From Pomphorhynchus laevis (taxonomy: Eukaryota; Acanthocephala; Palaeacanthocephala; Echinorhynchida; Pomphorhynchidae): a stretch of DNA of 64,000 bases. Location: contig WNNJ02002958.1 of assembly GCA_012934845.2 (NCBI GenBank), forward strand, positions 1-64,000, given 5' to 3'. Below are positions 46,725-57,643 of the stretch, one piece after another. Numbering within the stretch: position 1 is the stretch's first letter; the number at the start of each line of letters is the position of its first letter. Below the pieces are notes generated by a model that was not told the origin of the DNA, searched no databases, and saw nothing but the letters and a program-made list of their open reading frames with translations. A program made the position numbers and the translations under genes.

Positions 46725-47563
46725 AAATATTATGATAAAATCCATTTAACATAAATTTTATCCGCTTTGATTGTATATCAAGTTGAAAATTGTTATAAAA
46801 ATTACCAAATTATTACTTCAGTAATTTTCTAAAGATGCTAGCAGAGGTTAACGAAATATCAATAAAAAATTTCTTCTTTCTTTGATCCAGCTCCAATAAT
46901 TCTTTATCAATAATAAATCATTATCAATTTTTTAAAATTATATTTTTAATATTGTGATTATATTTTTAATATTCAATATTAAAAATATTGAATATATTTG
47001 AATTTTAGCTCAAATTTCCTAACAAATCAACGTCTTTATAGGTATCTCTAGCTTATTTTGGTTCAACTATTTAAATATTAAGCAATCCTGATCATTTAGA
47101 ATGATAAAATTATCATAATTGATTACACGCAAGTGGAAATTAAGAAAACATTCACTATTCCACTATCATATTTAATATAGAAGGTATTTGACTATATGTG
47201 TGGCAGATATCGATTGTATTTTATATCTTATGTTTAAATATATGTATAGTTACATAAAACATGATAGCTGAGATCTTAACAACACTCGGTGTATATTTTT
47301 TATATAAATCATTTTTGAAAATTCGAAATCAATTGAGAACCAACAATCCGGATTACGGCGTTTTGGTCATTTTTCAAATCACCACCGTTTAGTGGTGATA
47401 CGTTCAATACTGTCCGCAAAAGACTGAAATCCATATAACATTGTAATATTATAAATCCCATTTCCTCTCTTATTCTTTAATGTCCTTGAATAACTACAAG
47501 GCTTCCTATCCCTCTATGGCCAACAGCGATCAGTATCCATTGCTGCAGAGTCTCGTTTAAATT
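46725..47563. repeat. 839-bp dispersed direct repeat, copy 1
   Basis: This is almost the same sequence as 57644-58481, from AAATATTATGATAAAATCC to CTGCAGA(G/A)TCTCGTT(T/C)AAATT, with only a handful of substitutions and single-base indels. It contains a hairpin CACCACCGTTTAGTGGTG (about 47383-47400) and an internal segment starting TTTAGCTCAAATTTCC that also occurs just outside at 46651-46720. No open frame is conserved and there are no inverted ends. It may be a nonautonomous element or half of a recent duplication. Confidence 0.85.
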
Positions 47564-48849
47564 AAAGTTATTTTAACGAATTTTATAGATACTTATTGAA
47601 CCATATTTATAAATATTACCATATTTTATAAAAATATTAAATACACGAATGAATATTCGTTTATCGATCATTTCTATTTATGATTTTCAATAGTTATATA
47701 ATTTTATCTAATAAAAAATCAATTCTGTGTTTTCATTCATAATTGAATTTTAATTGATTCGAATTTATAACTCGCTTATTAGATATATTATTTGTTAAGA
47801 AATAATATATTTTTAAAAATAATATATTAATATTATTTATTTAAGTAATATATTATTTAAAATAATAGAATATTTGATATAAAATAAACATTATCGATGC
47901 TATTCTAAACGCCGGCAAAGGGTACAAATCTTAACTAATCATTTACTCGTATTACTTGAATTTTTTTAACTTTTTATTAAATCAGCATAACTTTTATAAC
48001 TTATCACTTATAATTTTTTAGTTATATGTTTGTCCTTGACGCGTCGTGAAACTTCAACACAATATTTTACTCAAGATATCGGTAATTACAAAATCATTAG
48101 ATTTACATAAATTTTGTAAAAACGTTTCAATTTATAATGAATTAAATCAGTGTGAATAGTTAATTTATACATTTAAATTAGTTTAAGAGCATTCAGATAA
48201 TTGATAGGTTTAGATCATTTATTTAGGTTTTGATATAAATTTCGCCCTTACAACTTATGTTAAGTATGCGGATAATTATAAGCATTTATAATTTAACGTT
48301 TTCTTAGCTTTTGATTTTAGCATTTTAAGTTTTTCGAACGGTATTTGTATAATTGCTTCTATTTAATTTATATTTAATAAATATTAAGCGCATTTTTCCT
48401 TAATTTATATTATTATAAATTACAAATGGTCTTGCCAGCTGATGCAAATGGGAAATGATGTTAGACAAAATCAATTTCCATTAAAACGACGAATTGATCT
48501 TTTGTAATTTAATATATTTTATAGTAAAATAAGTTAAAAATATCTTTGCTTTCATATAACCAAAGTTTTTATCTATTTATGAATATATAATGTAATAAAT
48601 ATATAATTGTAATTTTGAATTTATTTGTATAATTTAAATTAATTTCAAATCGCACCAAAATTCTTAGAAAATGGCAAGTTAAGAGTATTGTATATTTTAT
48701 AATTAAAACAAATTTCAGGAACCACAGAGAATTCGCAAACATTAAAAATTAAATTAGACTCGACAATAGTGGGATCAGGCGTTGTAGCAAACCAGTCCGA
48801 AGACAGGTAAATACAAAAATATATTTCCATAGAATCCAATGGATATAAT
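47564..48849. other. Very AT-rich intergenic DNA
   Basis: No recognised gene. The 64-codon minus frame at 48645-48839 has no family resemblance and runs into the neighbouring LINE tail. Confidence 0.45.
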
Positions 48850-49060
48850 TTCTTCCCAATCGCTATTGAGACGTTGGGCGCGATTGGCCAGAACGCATCA
48901 GCGTTCTTCTCAATGTTTGGAAAATTACTGCGCCGTCACTGCTGAGACAATCAAGCCGGTTTGTATCTGATCCAGCGCGTAAGCCAGGCAATACAGATTG
49001 GAAATGCTGCTTCACTGCTCGGAACTTTAAGTAGTTTCATGCATTGAGGGAGATAACCAT
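48850..49060 (+). mobile_element. Tail of a LINE restriction-like endonuclease domain, second copy
   Basis: The plus strand encodes FFPIAIETLGAIGQNASAF, then LIQRVSQAIQIGNAASLLGT after an in-frame stop. It matches the block at 43971-44215 (VPVDVITFGALG... and LSVAIQRGNPSCILG). The orientation is opposite to that copy. Only the last part of the protein is present. Confidence 0.45.
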
Positions 49061-49560
49061 ATGATTTACCAAAACTGGATGTTGCTTAAATTTGAAACAT
49101 TAAATTAAAACAAAATCGTAAAATTTGCATTTTAGACAAATATTGTTTAATAATATCTTTACAAAAAATTTAACTTAATTTTTCAAGATCACACATTTTT
49201 CGACCGAATTGTGAAAATCTCGAAATTCTCTTAAGTCAGGAATAACTAATAGGCAGGGGAACTAACGTCGTTTTTGGTGTATATTTTGTTGTAAATTAAT
49301 ATTGAAAAAGTAAATTCTAAAGTAAATGTTGACTCGGATGCAAAAACTTTAAATATTTAATATATATAATAAATTATATAGTTCACTTTCAAATTCATCC
49401 TAAATGTAAGGTATTTTATATTGAAATACGTAAATTATTTTACATTATAAAGTAGATAAATTACATTTAACGGTATGTTAGTTATATATACAATTAGTAT
49501 AAGTAACTATTCGTTTGGATAAGCCAGATTCATAAACATTTTGCTTGCTAGTTCAATTAA
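49061..49560. other. Spacer, nothing recognised
   Basis: AT-rich; no domain or repeat was identified. Confidence 0.4.
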
Positions 49561-49569
49561 AGGAATAGT

Positions 49570-51620
49570 TTCGTTTGCATATAATCAGGCCACCCCAGAT
49601 GGTGGCCTAGCTGGGGCTATCCAAAGCGTCCTCCTGGTTGCGAATGAAAAAAATCCATAAACCATCATGTGGCCCAATAAGTAGCCTTGGATAGCCAGCG
49701 GGTGTATTATGATAGTGGTGGTGAAACACTTAATAACAACTATTGTTTCTATAAAGTGCCATATACCGGAATCCGGGCTAAGACACTGACATAGAGAGTA
49801 TGCCCTGCTATCAATAAAGAATTTATGCTTCCTTGAGTTTGGCGAACTCGTGGTATCCAAGCCTTTACATAATACCTGACACAATGTACCACTCTGGCTC
49901 CACTGGTAACTCCGGTCGAAACGGTGAAGCGATTATCATTCGTACTCGTTTAGCTTACTATCTAACTGTTTGGCAGCCAATATCTGACAGACTGGCCTTA
50001 GTTCGTCTAAAGGAAAGAATGCGAACTGGACCATAATGTGTGTATGCTCCCAGGAACTCCACGTGTCAATCGCTAGTGAATGCTTTCTACGAAGATCTTG
50101 ACTTTGCTTTAGACAGCGTACCTTCCCGAGATTTCCTTATAGTTGCAGGTGACTACAATGCGCAACTCCAGTACTCATACTTGACAATCCTTTTTGTCGG
50201 TAAGCAAACAATTGGAATACATATATGTCCAAACGGCAAAAATTAATGAACGAACTAATTACCCATGACCTCATTGCAGCAAATATATGTTTTCGACAGA
50301 AAAGACGTCATCTTGAAACATGGACGTTTCCACATGAACAGGGGCGTAATCAAATCGATTATATTCTCGCTCGAAAAAAATATCGTCGTCTGATAGCTGA
50401 TTGCAGATCATATTGAAGAACAGATGTAAACACTGATCATATAAATAATTAGTGGAATAATTAATGAAATTAATTATTTCATTTATTGTTAATGATAATA
50501 AATTAATTATTTCATTTTCTCTTTTATTAATGAAATTACAACGATTAAAGTTTCACTCAAGCCAACGATATAGAACTGACCTCTTAGACACTCGCTTAAT
50601 AAATGACAAAAATACTAGAGTTAACTGTGAGAACAAGCTTAGCAAAATACTAGGCACACAAACCTTTGAACGTTAATGATAGATGAACACAACTGAGAGA
50701 GGCAATAAGCTCTACCGCCTCTCAACTTCTTCCTCGAAATCAAAATAGCAGAATGCCATGGATTAGTAAAACAACTCTTGATACATCAGACAAACGGAAA
50801 GCTACAATAGGGTCTTCATCGAAAGAAAAGTTGTGTAAAATTACGATATTTTTTAGATTGAGCACTCATAATGGCAAGAAAAGTTTCTGTAAAGATCTCG
50901 CGGCACAATTAGAAAATTCGACTTTTAATGGCAACTCCCGCAAATTCTTCCAGTTAATAAGACGATAAACATGATTAAAAAACCCTATCTACTAAATAAA
51001 GATAAATCGATTCACCTTTTCGATAGTAAAAGCTCCATTAATCGATGGACAGAGTATTTTAAAGGGCTCTATAATACAGGCAAAAATACTGGTAATGCAA
51101 ATCGATTGGAATCTGAATATTCAACCGTTTATCAACCAGTCGATACAATCGATTGTGAAGTTGTCCCTCCATTAATAGCAGATATCACAACATCAGTAAA
51201 TAACTTAAAATCTTGTTAAGCAGCGGGTCCCGATGGTGTGTTACATGAGTTGTTGAAAGCAATGTTACACCTTGCTTGATAGTTACACCAGCTATATGAC
51301 AATATTTGGTAACGGAATGGATTCTTAGGGATTGGGAAACATCATTCATAATCCGTTTTTAAAAAAGACAATCATTGTGATTGTTTGAGCTATCAGAGTA
51401 TCTCACTCTTATATGCAGCCATTAAAGTTCTCGAATCGATTATTCTAAATAGAATTCGCCCGTTTAGATAATATTAACTTCGACAGAATCAAGCAGGTTT
51501 CAGGCCTCAAGGCTACACAGATCTAATATTCTCGAATTTCGCCAATCAAATGTCATTGCTTTTCTTGACTTCAAAGCATCATTTGATAATGCTCATCGTG
51601 TATTATGCAGAACTCCGGAG
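49570..51620 (+). mobile_element. RTE-like LINE, 5' half (endonuclease and start of RT)
   Basis: In order: an untranslated start; SGSTGNSGRNGEAIIIRTRL and VWQPISDRLALVRLK (49850-50030); VYAPRNSTCQSL and LIVAGDYNAQL (about 50040-50170, the endonuclease Asp/Asn motif); TWTFPHEQGRNQIDYILAR (about 50310-50380). The RT then begins: GPDGVLHELLKAM, KVLESIILNRIRP, QNQAGFRPQGYTD and AFLDFKASFDNAHR (motif A, about 51555-51600). Many frame changes are present. The element stops at 51620, and its continuation lies inverted at 53855-54245. Confidence 0.8.
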
Positions 51621-52085
51621 TTTGCATAATACAAAAAGTATTCATTAAATATGAATACTTTTGTATATAATTATTTAAATTATTTTTGTATCCGTTTGCG
51701 GCTAAAAAGTGTCTGTTTAGAGAATTGCAAGCAACCATCAAAATATAATTTTTCAATAATTATAATAATTACATCTAATTTAATTATTAATTACTATTTA
51801 ATTATTTATTATTAAAAATAATTTAATTATTTAAATTATTAATTAAATTTTTAATTATTATTACAATTTTCTTATAACTGGATATTAAACACATTTGCAG
51901 GTACAAAATATAGGAATAATATTAAACAATCGATAATATCCGCGAATCACAACGGCAATTACTTTTATTTTAAATTTCATAATTCGAGCTATCACTAAAC
52001 TCTCTATAATTTTATAATATTTACTAGTGAACATATTACATTTAGCAAAGTGAGAACTGCCTTCCAGGATCTTTCTTTGATATTC
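51621..52085. other. AT-rich spacer with a palindrome at the LINE break
   Basis: Directly after the LINE break, AGTATTCAT (51637) and ATGAATACT (51651) form a hairpin with longer imperfect arms. The rest is low-complexity. Confidence 0.5.
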
Positions 52086-52089
52086 ATTT

Positions 52090-52410
52090 TATATATATCG
52101 CAATAATTATTGAAAAAAGGACTAATCTGCACTTTTTATCTTTACATCGGACTACTGTCCTTTATCAAAACACTACAAAAAATGGTATTTGAAATGATAC
52201 ACTATATATATTATATATGAAGGATTTCTGTGTTGCGGTATATATATGCAATGGTATACTCGGGTACATCAGGTGTGCATATCTAACAGTGATTGTTGCA
52301 AAACCAGAGTTCGATTACATACAGAGCAGACTTCCTTATCACATCTAGAGGAGCTATGGAATCGGCAGCATTCACCAGTAGAGTGAACTACCAGTACTAT
52401 CCAGATCATC
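52090..52410 (-). mobile_element. SINE-like unit with hammerhead-like 3' motif, copy a
   Basis: The minus strand reads TTCACTCTACTGGTGAATGC, a tRNA-like stretch (AGCTCCTCTAGATG ... GTAATCGAACTCTGG), and then towards the end TTTTGATAAAGGACAGTAGTCCG and a T/A-rich tail ending GCAGATTAGT. It aligns over its length with copy c at 53030-53338 in the opposite orientation. There is no coding capacity. Confidence 0.5.
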
Positions 52411-52620
52411 CTAATTTTATTCAGATTTAATTGTTGTTGCTTGCTTTCCAAACCATGTTTTCCTAAAAACTAAACGCATGAGCAAAGCTAAAGCACTGCT
52501 TCCATCGTCAATTTCAGCATACTGTCGAGAATCTGAAAATGAAACATTTATCTTTTGGCGAATGCGCCCACATTCCATGAAACTTATGAGTCGCTGAAAG
52601 TGACTGATAATGATACGAGT

Positions 52621-52654
52621 CTTCATAAGACTCATAATCTTGAGTCTTATGAAG
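52621..52654. repeat. Perfect 14-bp palindrome
   Basis: CTTCATAAGACTCA and its exact reverse complement are separated by TAATCT. It lies just outside the SINE-like copy b. It is not near a gene end. Confidence 0.85.
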
Positions 52655-52664
52655 CACCTACAGG

Positions 52665-52765
52665 AATACAGAAATAATCTGCACCTTTTATTTCTACGTT
52701 TCGGACTACTGTCCTTTATCAAAACACACTACAACAAAAATACATTGTACATCTGCGAATATTTA
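52665..52765 (-). mobile_element. SINE-like unit, copy b, 3' part only
   Basis: This is the reverse complement of 53228-53335: ACAATGTATTTTTGTTGTAG, GTGTGTTTTGATAAAGGACA and CGAAACGTAG. It has the 3' portion of the unit only, and with copy c forms an inverted pair about 0.6 kb apart. Confidence 0.6.
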
Positions 52766-53029
52766 TAAGAAAATTCTTGAAGAATCTAGAATTCTAGAAA
52801 AATTTAGAATTCTAGAATCAAGAATCTAGAATCGACACGTCCGGACTTAACTTCCATATACCGCATTCAGTTTTAGATCCAACAACTGAAGCGAAAAATC
52901 AACAACAACCACTACTGAGCAGATAAGCCAATATACACAGCAAATGTTGTTTTGGTTAAAGAGCGAAAGCCTCGGACGTTTAAGCAACGTGTCGGAAATG
53001 CCTTCTTTTATTGTCACCGGCAACCGAAA

Positions 53030-53338
53030 CAACCAATGGGTACTCCACTCTACTGATGGGTGTTGCCGAGTACTCCATCACTTCGGTGCTAAAGTGGTAG
53101 TCTAGAAATGACATTGAGTCTGTACTTCGTTGATCGAAGCCAGTTTCAATCGACAACTAGTTGAATACATTACAAATTCGATTCGGAATCCTAGCCGTTA
53201 TTTCATTCCGCATAGCCAGACTTACAATGTATTATTGGATGTACAATGTATTTTTGTTGTAGTGTGTTTTGATAAAGGACAGTAGTCCGAAACATGTTGA
53301 AATAAAAAATGCAGATTATTCTTGTTTTTAATTATTAT
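53030..53338 (+). mobile_element. SINE-like unit with tRNA-like head and hammerhead-like 3' motif, copy c
   Basis: The head TGCTAAAGTGGTAGTCTAGA (about 53090) resembles a pol III A box. GTTTCAATCGAC, about 55 bp later, resembles a B box. The 3' part carries TTGATAAA-GGAC-AGTA-GTCC-GAAAC (about 53268-53293), which has the order core, stem II, GAA of a hammerhead with two changes in the CTGATGA core. It then ends in AAATAAAAAATGCAGATTATT. I call it SINE-like because it has no coding and a tRNA-like head; a solo Penelope-like terminus is the alternative. Confidence 0.5.
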
Positions 53339-53850
53339 TGCGATATATAAACCAAAAGACCTTAAGAGGCCATAGGTTATAACCAAGAAAAGAAAACGAA
53401 AAAAGATCAGTTAAGACATTTTGTCACACGAATTCATGAAGTATGTCTTGAGCAACCTTTCCAATTCAATTATGCTTGTATTTGTTTCCAGCCAATATTT
53501 GAAATCAGGAATAGTAATTTTCCACATCATGTTCGAATGTTTTTAATGTGGATTTTATTGCCTCATCACGAGGACGTTTTCAGTGTGATTCATTGTTTGA
53601 AAGCAAATATTTTTCACCATTCCGATCAGTACAACAGAACTGGACGAACGATAGGTATGTACACTCGGACTTTAGCTTTCATTAATAGCTTTCTATCAAT
53701 GAAAGCTAATCGACTCTATTTAGTCGATTGAAACTTTTGCTTGATGCTACAATGCGATTGGTTATTTCATCATCACCGTTGCATTCGTTGGATATTACCG
53801 TGTACAGGTATTTAAAGGTATGCACATATTCAAGCAAATTATTCGTTTAG
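53339..53850. other. Spacer, nothing recognised
   Basis: The 64-codon frame at 53537-53731 shows no family resemblance; an imperfect palindrome lies at 53680-53710. Confidence 0.4.
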
Positions 53851-53854
53851 TTTT

Positions 53855-54245
53855 ATATCATAAGGATAATAGCAGAACGATAGTATTTTGAATTTCAAAC
53901 CGTTTAGAGTTAGGTAATATTTTGTTGGATCAGTATGAATTCTAATAATCACAAATTGTAAAACAGCTGCAGTTTCCGCTAAAAGAGCGATATCGTCAAC
54001 ATATGTGAGATCAGTAAGTAAACAATTGTTGGGGTAAATTCGGATACCTTCTGGTTGCTCGTTTCTCTAAGTAATTTATCGATTGTTAGATTAAACAACT
54101 CAAGAGACAAAACTCCACCTTGTATAACTCCTGAGCAATCCGGAAAGGAAATTCTCACATGACCATTCTCGCGTACAACCGATTCAGTTTATAGATAGCG
54201 AGCCTCAATTATTTCCATATGTGTAGGAACTCCGGAGTTCTGCAA
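53855..54245 (-). mobile_element. RTE-like LINE, 3' half (RT motifs B and C), inverted
   Basis: The minus strand reads LQNSGVPTHMEIIEARYL (54240 downward), then AVRENGHVRISFPDCSGVIQ with GGVLSLELFNLTIDKLLRE (motif B), then YVDDIALLAETAA (motif C, about 54000-53960). This is the direct continuation of the LINE half at 49570-51620, but on the other strand. Both halves contain the 16-bp GCAGAACTCCGGAGTT at the break. Frames are broken. Confidence 0.78.
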
Positions 54246-54259
54246 TAGACGGAGATAGA

Positions 54260-54285
54260 TAGCAACCTATTTACATAGGTTGCTA
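54260..54285. repeat. Perfect 11-bp palindrome beside the LINE break
   Basis: TAGCAACCTAT-ttac-ATAGGTTGCTA lies 15 bp from the LINE junction. Beyond it, ATCGTGTATT (54287) repeats the sequence found just before the left break (51593). Confidence 0.8.
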
Positions 54286-54480
54286 CCATCGTGTATTGTA
54301 TCTGCTATGAGTATCGTAAAAAATTATTACGACGTTTTATAATAATTAAATCAAACAATAATAAATATCTAATTATTATTTAATAATTATTTATTATTAT
54401 TTAATTATTATTTAATAATTATTTAATTATTATTTAATAATTATTTAATTATTAAATCAGAAAAAATGTAGGAAAACATT

Positions 54481-54486
54481 TTTATT
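54481..54486 (-). terminator. Poly(A) signal of the cysteine-repeat gene
   Basis: TTTATT on the plus strand gives AATAAA 29 bp after the stop codon of the minus-strand gene. Confidence 0.65.
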
Positions 54487-54514
54487 GTCAAATATCCATG
54501 TGGTAAAATGGGAG

Positions 54515-57298
54515 CTAAAATTGATCTGTTGTCATACAAACGTCGAGAACCGGGTGCAGAGACATCTTGATGCTGTCGCAATATTTATTGTGACTACTTT
54601 TACGATTATCAGCGTAATCGTTTTTGTAGTTGCGTAGCTCGTTGGCCGTCGGCCGCGTTCTATAATTCATACACATGATTTGATCCTTGTTGTAATTTAG
54701 GCCTCGATAGAAACAGCAATTAATAATAGGTTTTTCGAATTCATTTCTGACTTTTTTTATTTTCTCAAATCGAGTGTAATTAAAAATAGGGTTTCTAGCT
54801 AGAGCGAAACTGTGATTCCATTGTAACCAGAACATGTCGAACATTTGTGGTGGTCGGCGTACGCAGAATTCTATCTGATAACTGTAGGTTGAATATAGCG
54901 GGCATCTATTAGTTATGAACATTCGACGATACCTCGCGTATTCAGACCTCAATCCAGCTCTTCTATCTCTCTCCGTCGGTACTGGTACACACGCCAGTTT
55001 CTTGGCTTTGTTTACATACCTCAAAATCATTCCTTTAAGATAACAATAGTTCTTATCCTCTTCAATAAGTGGTACAGTGTACCCTCGTCTGTGAATATAG
55101 TATACGTTATTGTCATTATTTGCTCCGGATTTTTGTCGGAAAACACAACCGTCATATATAGGATCGTATTGAAGAGATGAAACTTTGCAAAATTGATCCA
55201 TAAAATATCTGATATGTGGTCGCAGCGTTCCGGTGATATTTAACGACTGATGAAAATCCATTTTTGAGGGAAAGTGAACGCATGCATTGAGATCCTGTCG
55301 ACTATCGTACATCATACCGGATTTCAAACAAGCTCGATGTTTATCCGAGACTGAAATGTAATTTTTATCAAATCGTGGAATTGGTGGTGTTATTGTTTCA
55401 TACCATTTTCTACGTATTACACAAAATCCGAGGTCTTCGTCATAATGTAGATTATGGAGTGTGCAAATTGATTTCCATTGCTCAATACCGTAGATGGTCA
55501 TGTTCTGTGTTATTGTTCCGTGTAATGGATTGATACAGGCGTCTATTTGCTGATCGTAGTGCATGCCTTTTGAAGTGCAGTACGCTTTAAACGGCTGTTG
55601 ATGGGTTATTTTCCGGAATCCACTTTTGCTGTCAAATTTCTTAACACATACTTTTAACAATGAGTTGTATGTTTGATCTTCTTTCTGGCAGAAACTAGTA
55701 ATCAAGCGTGTTTTCAGGCTTTGTAGTTTATCTCGTTGTTTAGATGATTTTAATGCATTTAGCTGTTTTGGGCTTTGCGGACAGAATCCTAATTCCTTAT
55801 CGTATTGCTTGCGTTCCATAGCACAAATCAGTTTCAACTGCTGTACGGAATGTCTTTTATAGTAGATTAGATCATCTTTGTTTAAATTTGTAGTAACGTA
55901 CAATCGGCATTCCTCCTTAATATGATCATATTCCATTCCGTCTTTAATGCAGGATCGAAACTGATGCAACTCAAACCTTGTGTAGTCATTTCGTTTCGAA
56001 GATTCAATTTTGTACTCACTGACACCATGGTATTGACCTAGTGCAACACATATCCTAAGTCGTCGATTATATTCCAGATTATTGTCGTAGCAATGTGATC
56101 GAAGCATCTGATGAACTAGCGGTAGATATCTAAGTCTGTAAGCCATCACCAAACTGGTTTCTTGATTGTGGCTAGAAGTACGATTGCTACTCGATCCAAT
56201 GATATTCCGTTTAAAATATTCACATCCATCGTAACCTCGCTGATAATGAAACCCGTATTTAAAACATTCCTTGTCGTTTTTCGAAGTCAACAAGTACATA
56301 TTTGGTCCGTATATTGCCGAAGACACTTTATCGTGGCCACAATCACGCGTTTCACACATTAAAACATGTCTTTTCACACGTTTCCGTTTAATCAATATAG
56401 ATCTTACACAAATGTCCACCTTCGGCACATATATCATTCCATATTCGGAACAGTAAACCTGTTTTGCGTGCGTAAAGATCGACTGATATTTCTGATAATT
56501 TTGACGTCCCTTAACGTTAAATGATTTATAATCAAGACATGATTGTAGCATTTTCTCGTAATAATATCCCTTGATCGCGCAATATAAATGCTTCTCGTAG
56601 TTGTCTGTATTACTACCCATATATGGATTTGTTATCTGAACTTTTGTTAACTCTCCGCTAGTGACTTTATTGCTTACACACATTGTGAGGCTATCGTCAT
56701 ACTCCAATCCAAACTGTTCGCAGATTGGCTTCCATATTTGCATTTTATTTGATTTTACTTTTAATACCCTTTCAATATTTTCTAGCACCGTCCGATCGAG
56801 CAAATCGATCTCTAGAAATTCACATGTCGATGAAAGCGAATTGTAATCCATCCCAACTTTTAGGCATGACAGTAAATTCTTATTATGGACATTATCCGCA
56901 ATTTTAGCGCTAATTATCGTTGCATTCTTTAACTTTGGATCTTCAACAGCTATTTTAGCTACTATATTCGAAGTAAATCTATCGTATTGTGGGGCTACGC
57001 AAAATCTTAAATCTTCATCATAGTCCCACCATAGCTGTTTACAAATGTACTCAATTTCTGAACGCGTGTATAACATAAATTTTCTAACTTCATCCATACT
57101 AGCGTACGTAGGGAATTTCTGACAATCTTTTGCAGTCTTATCCTCAAAATGCATTCCCTTCTGCCAACATTGGATCTCTTTGTCCCTTGTATTGTGGTTC
57201 ATTTGAAAAGTAAGTGACCTATAGAATTTTTCTCCTTTTACGTTTTGAATTACAAAATATACTTGACATAAAATTAAAATATAAGATACACAACACAT
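54515..57298 (-). CDS. Secreted protein with about 20 two-cysteine repeats, unknown family
   Basis: The ATG at 57298 gives 927 residues; the open frame extends only to a GTG at 57328, with a stop beyond. The N-terminus MCCVSYILILCQVYFVIQNVKG is a good signal peptide, so the product is probably extracellular. The rest is a chain of units of about 40-50 residues, each with C-x(3-4)-G-x-x-Y-x(6-9)-C: CLKVGMDYNSLSSTC, CEQFGLEYDDSLTMCV, CTSKGMHYDQQIDAC, CTLHNLHYDEDLGFCV and others. Units come in alternating pairs: the first type prefers Lys-x-Gly-Met, and the second often starts with a residue such as Ile or Phe and ends Cys-Val. There are several N-glycosylation sites (NMT, NIT). The single exon has no damage and a poly(A) signal. 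I do not recognise the family. Confidence 0.88.
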   Translation of the reverse strand: MCCVSYILILCQVYFVIQNVKGEKFYRSLTFQMNHNTRDKEIQCWQKGMHFEDKTAKDCQKFPTYASMDEVRKFMLYTRSEIEYICKQLWWDYDEDLRFCVAPQYDRFTSNIVAKIAVEDPKLKNATIISAKIADNVHNKNLLSCLKVGMDYNSLSSTCEFLEIDLLDRTVLENIERVLKVKSNKMQIWKPICEQFGLEYDDSLTMCVSNKVTSGELTKVQITNPYMGSNTDNYEKHLYCAIKGYYYEKMLQSCLDYKSFNVKGRQNYQKYQSIFTHAKQVYCSEYGMIYVPKVDICVRSILIKRKRVKRHVLMCETRDCGHDKVSSAIYGPNMYLLTSKNDKECFKYGFHYQRGYDGCEYFKRNIIGSSSNRTSSHNQETSLVMAYRLRYLPLVHQMLRSHCYDNNLEYNRRLRICVALGQYHGVSEYKIESSKRNDYTRFELHQFRSCIKDGMEYDHIKEECRLYVTTNLNKDDLIYYKRHSVQQLKLICAMERKQYDKELGFCPQSPKQLNALKSSKQRDKLQSLKTRLITSFCQKEDQTYNSLLKVCVKKFDSKSGFRKITHQQPFKAYCTSKGMHYDQQIDACINPLHGTITQNMTIYGIEQWKSICTLHNLHYDEDLGFCVIRRKWYETITPPIPRFDKNYISVSDKHRACLKSGMMYDSRQDLNACVHFPSKMDFHQSLNITGTLRPHIRYFMDQFCKVSSLQYDPIYDGCVFRQKSGANNDNNVYYIHRRGYTVPLIEEDKNYCYLKGMILRYVNKAKKLACVPVPTERDRRAGLRSEYARYRRMFITNRCPLYSTYSYQIEFCVRRPPQMFDMFWLQWNHSFALARNPIFNYTRFEKIKKVRNEFEKPIINCCFYRGLNYNKDQIMCMNYRTRPTANELRNYKNDYADNRKSSHNKYCDSIKMSLHPVLDVCMTTDQF

Positions 57299-57328
57299 TC
57301 GGATATTATTGACAGTCTTTATAGACAC

Positions 57329-57643
57329 AGACCAGCAATAATATCTTACACTTCATTCATTAACCCGAGTTTAGCCTAAATTTAAAATATATTTTCTAAT
57401 TTGAATATCAAAGTTATAAACAATTGCGCCAGTAACTATGGAGAGAGAGCAATCCAAGCTAAATGTAAGCATAAGATTTTAAATAAATTGGCATATAAAA
57501 TTAAATATCTGGATATAAACGATTTTCAATGAACCTCGATTTCTTAGTAAAAATAACGATTTTTAAGACGTTATTGAAATAAGATTAATTCTTATATGAG
57601 TTATTCTTTCGTGATATATATATGTAGGTATCCTTTAATGCAG
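57329..57643. other. Upstream region of the cysteine-repeat gene
   Basis: AT-rich; no certain TATA box or other element can be assigned. The right side is bounded by the 839-bp repeat. Confidence 0.4.

Noticed and set aside
52417-52722. 101-codon minus frame with SDSRQYAEIDDGSSALALL
   Set aside because: It looked like a possible host exon, but it has no recognisable family, no clear splice sites, and spans the palindrome at 52621-52654 and part of a SINE-like unit.
57299-57328. GTG start for the cysteine-repeat protein
   Set aside because: The first ATG at 57298 directly precedes a good signal peptide, and eukaryotic GTG starts are rare.
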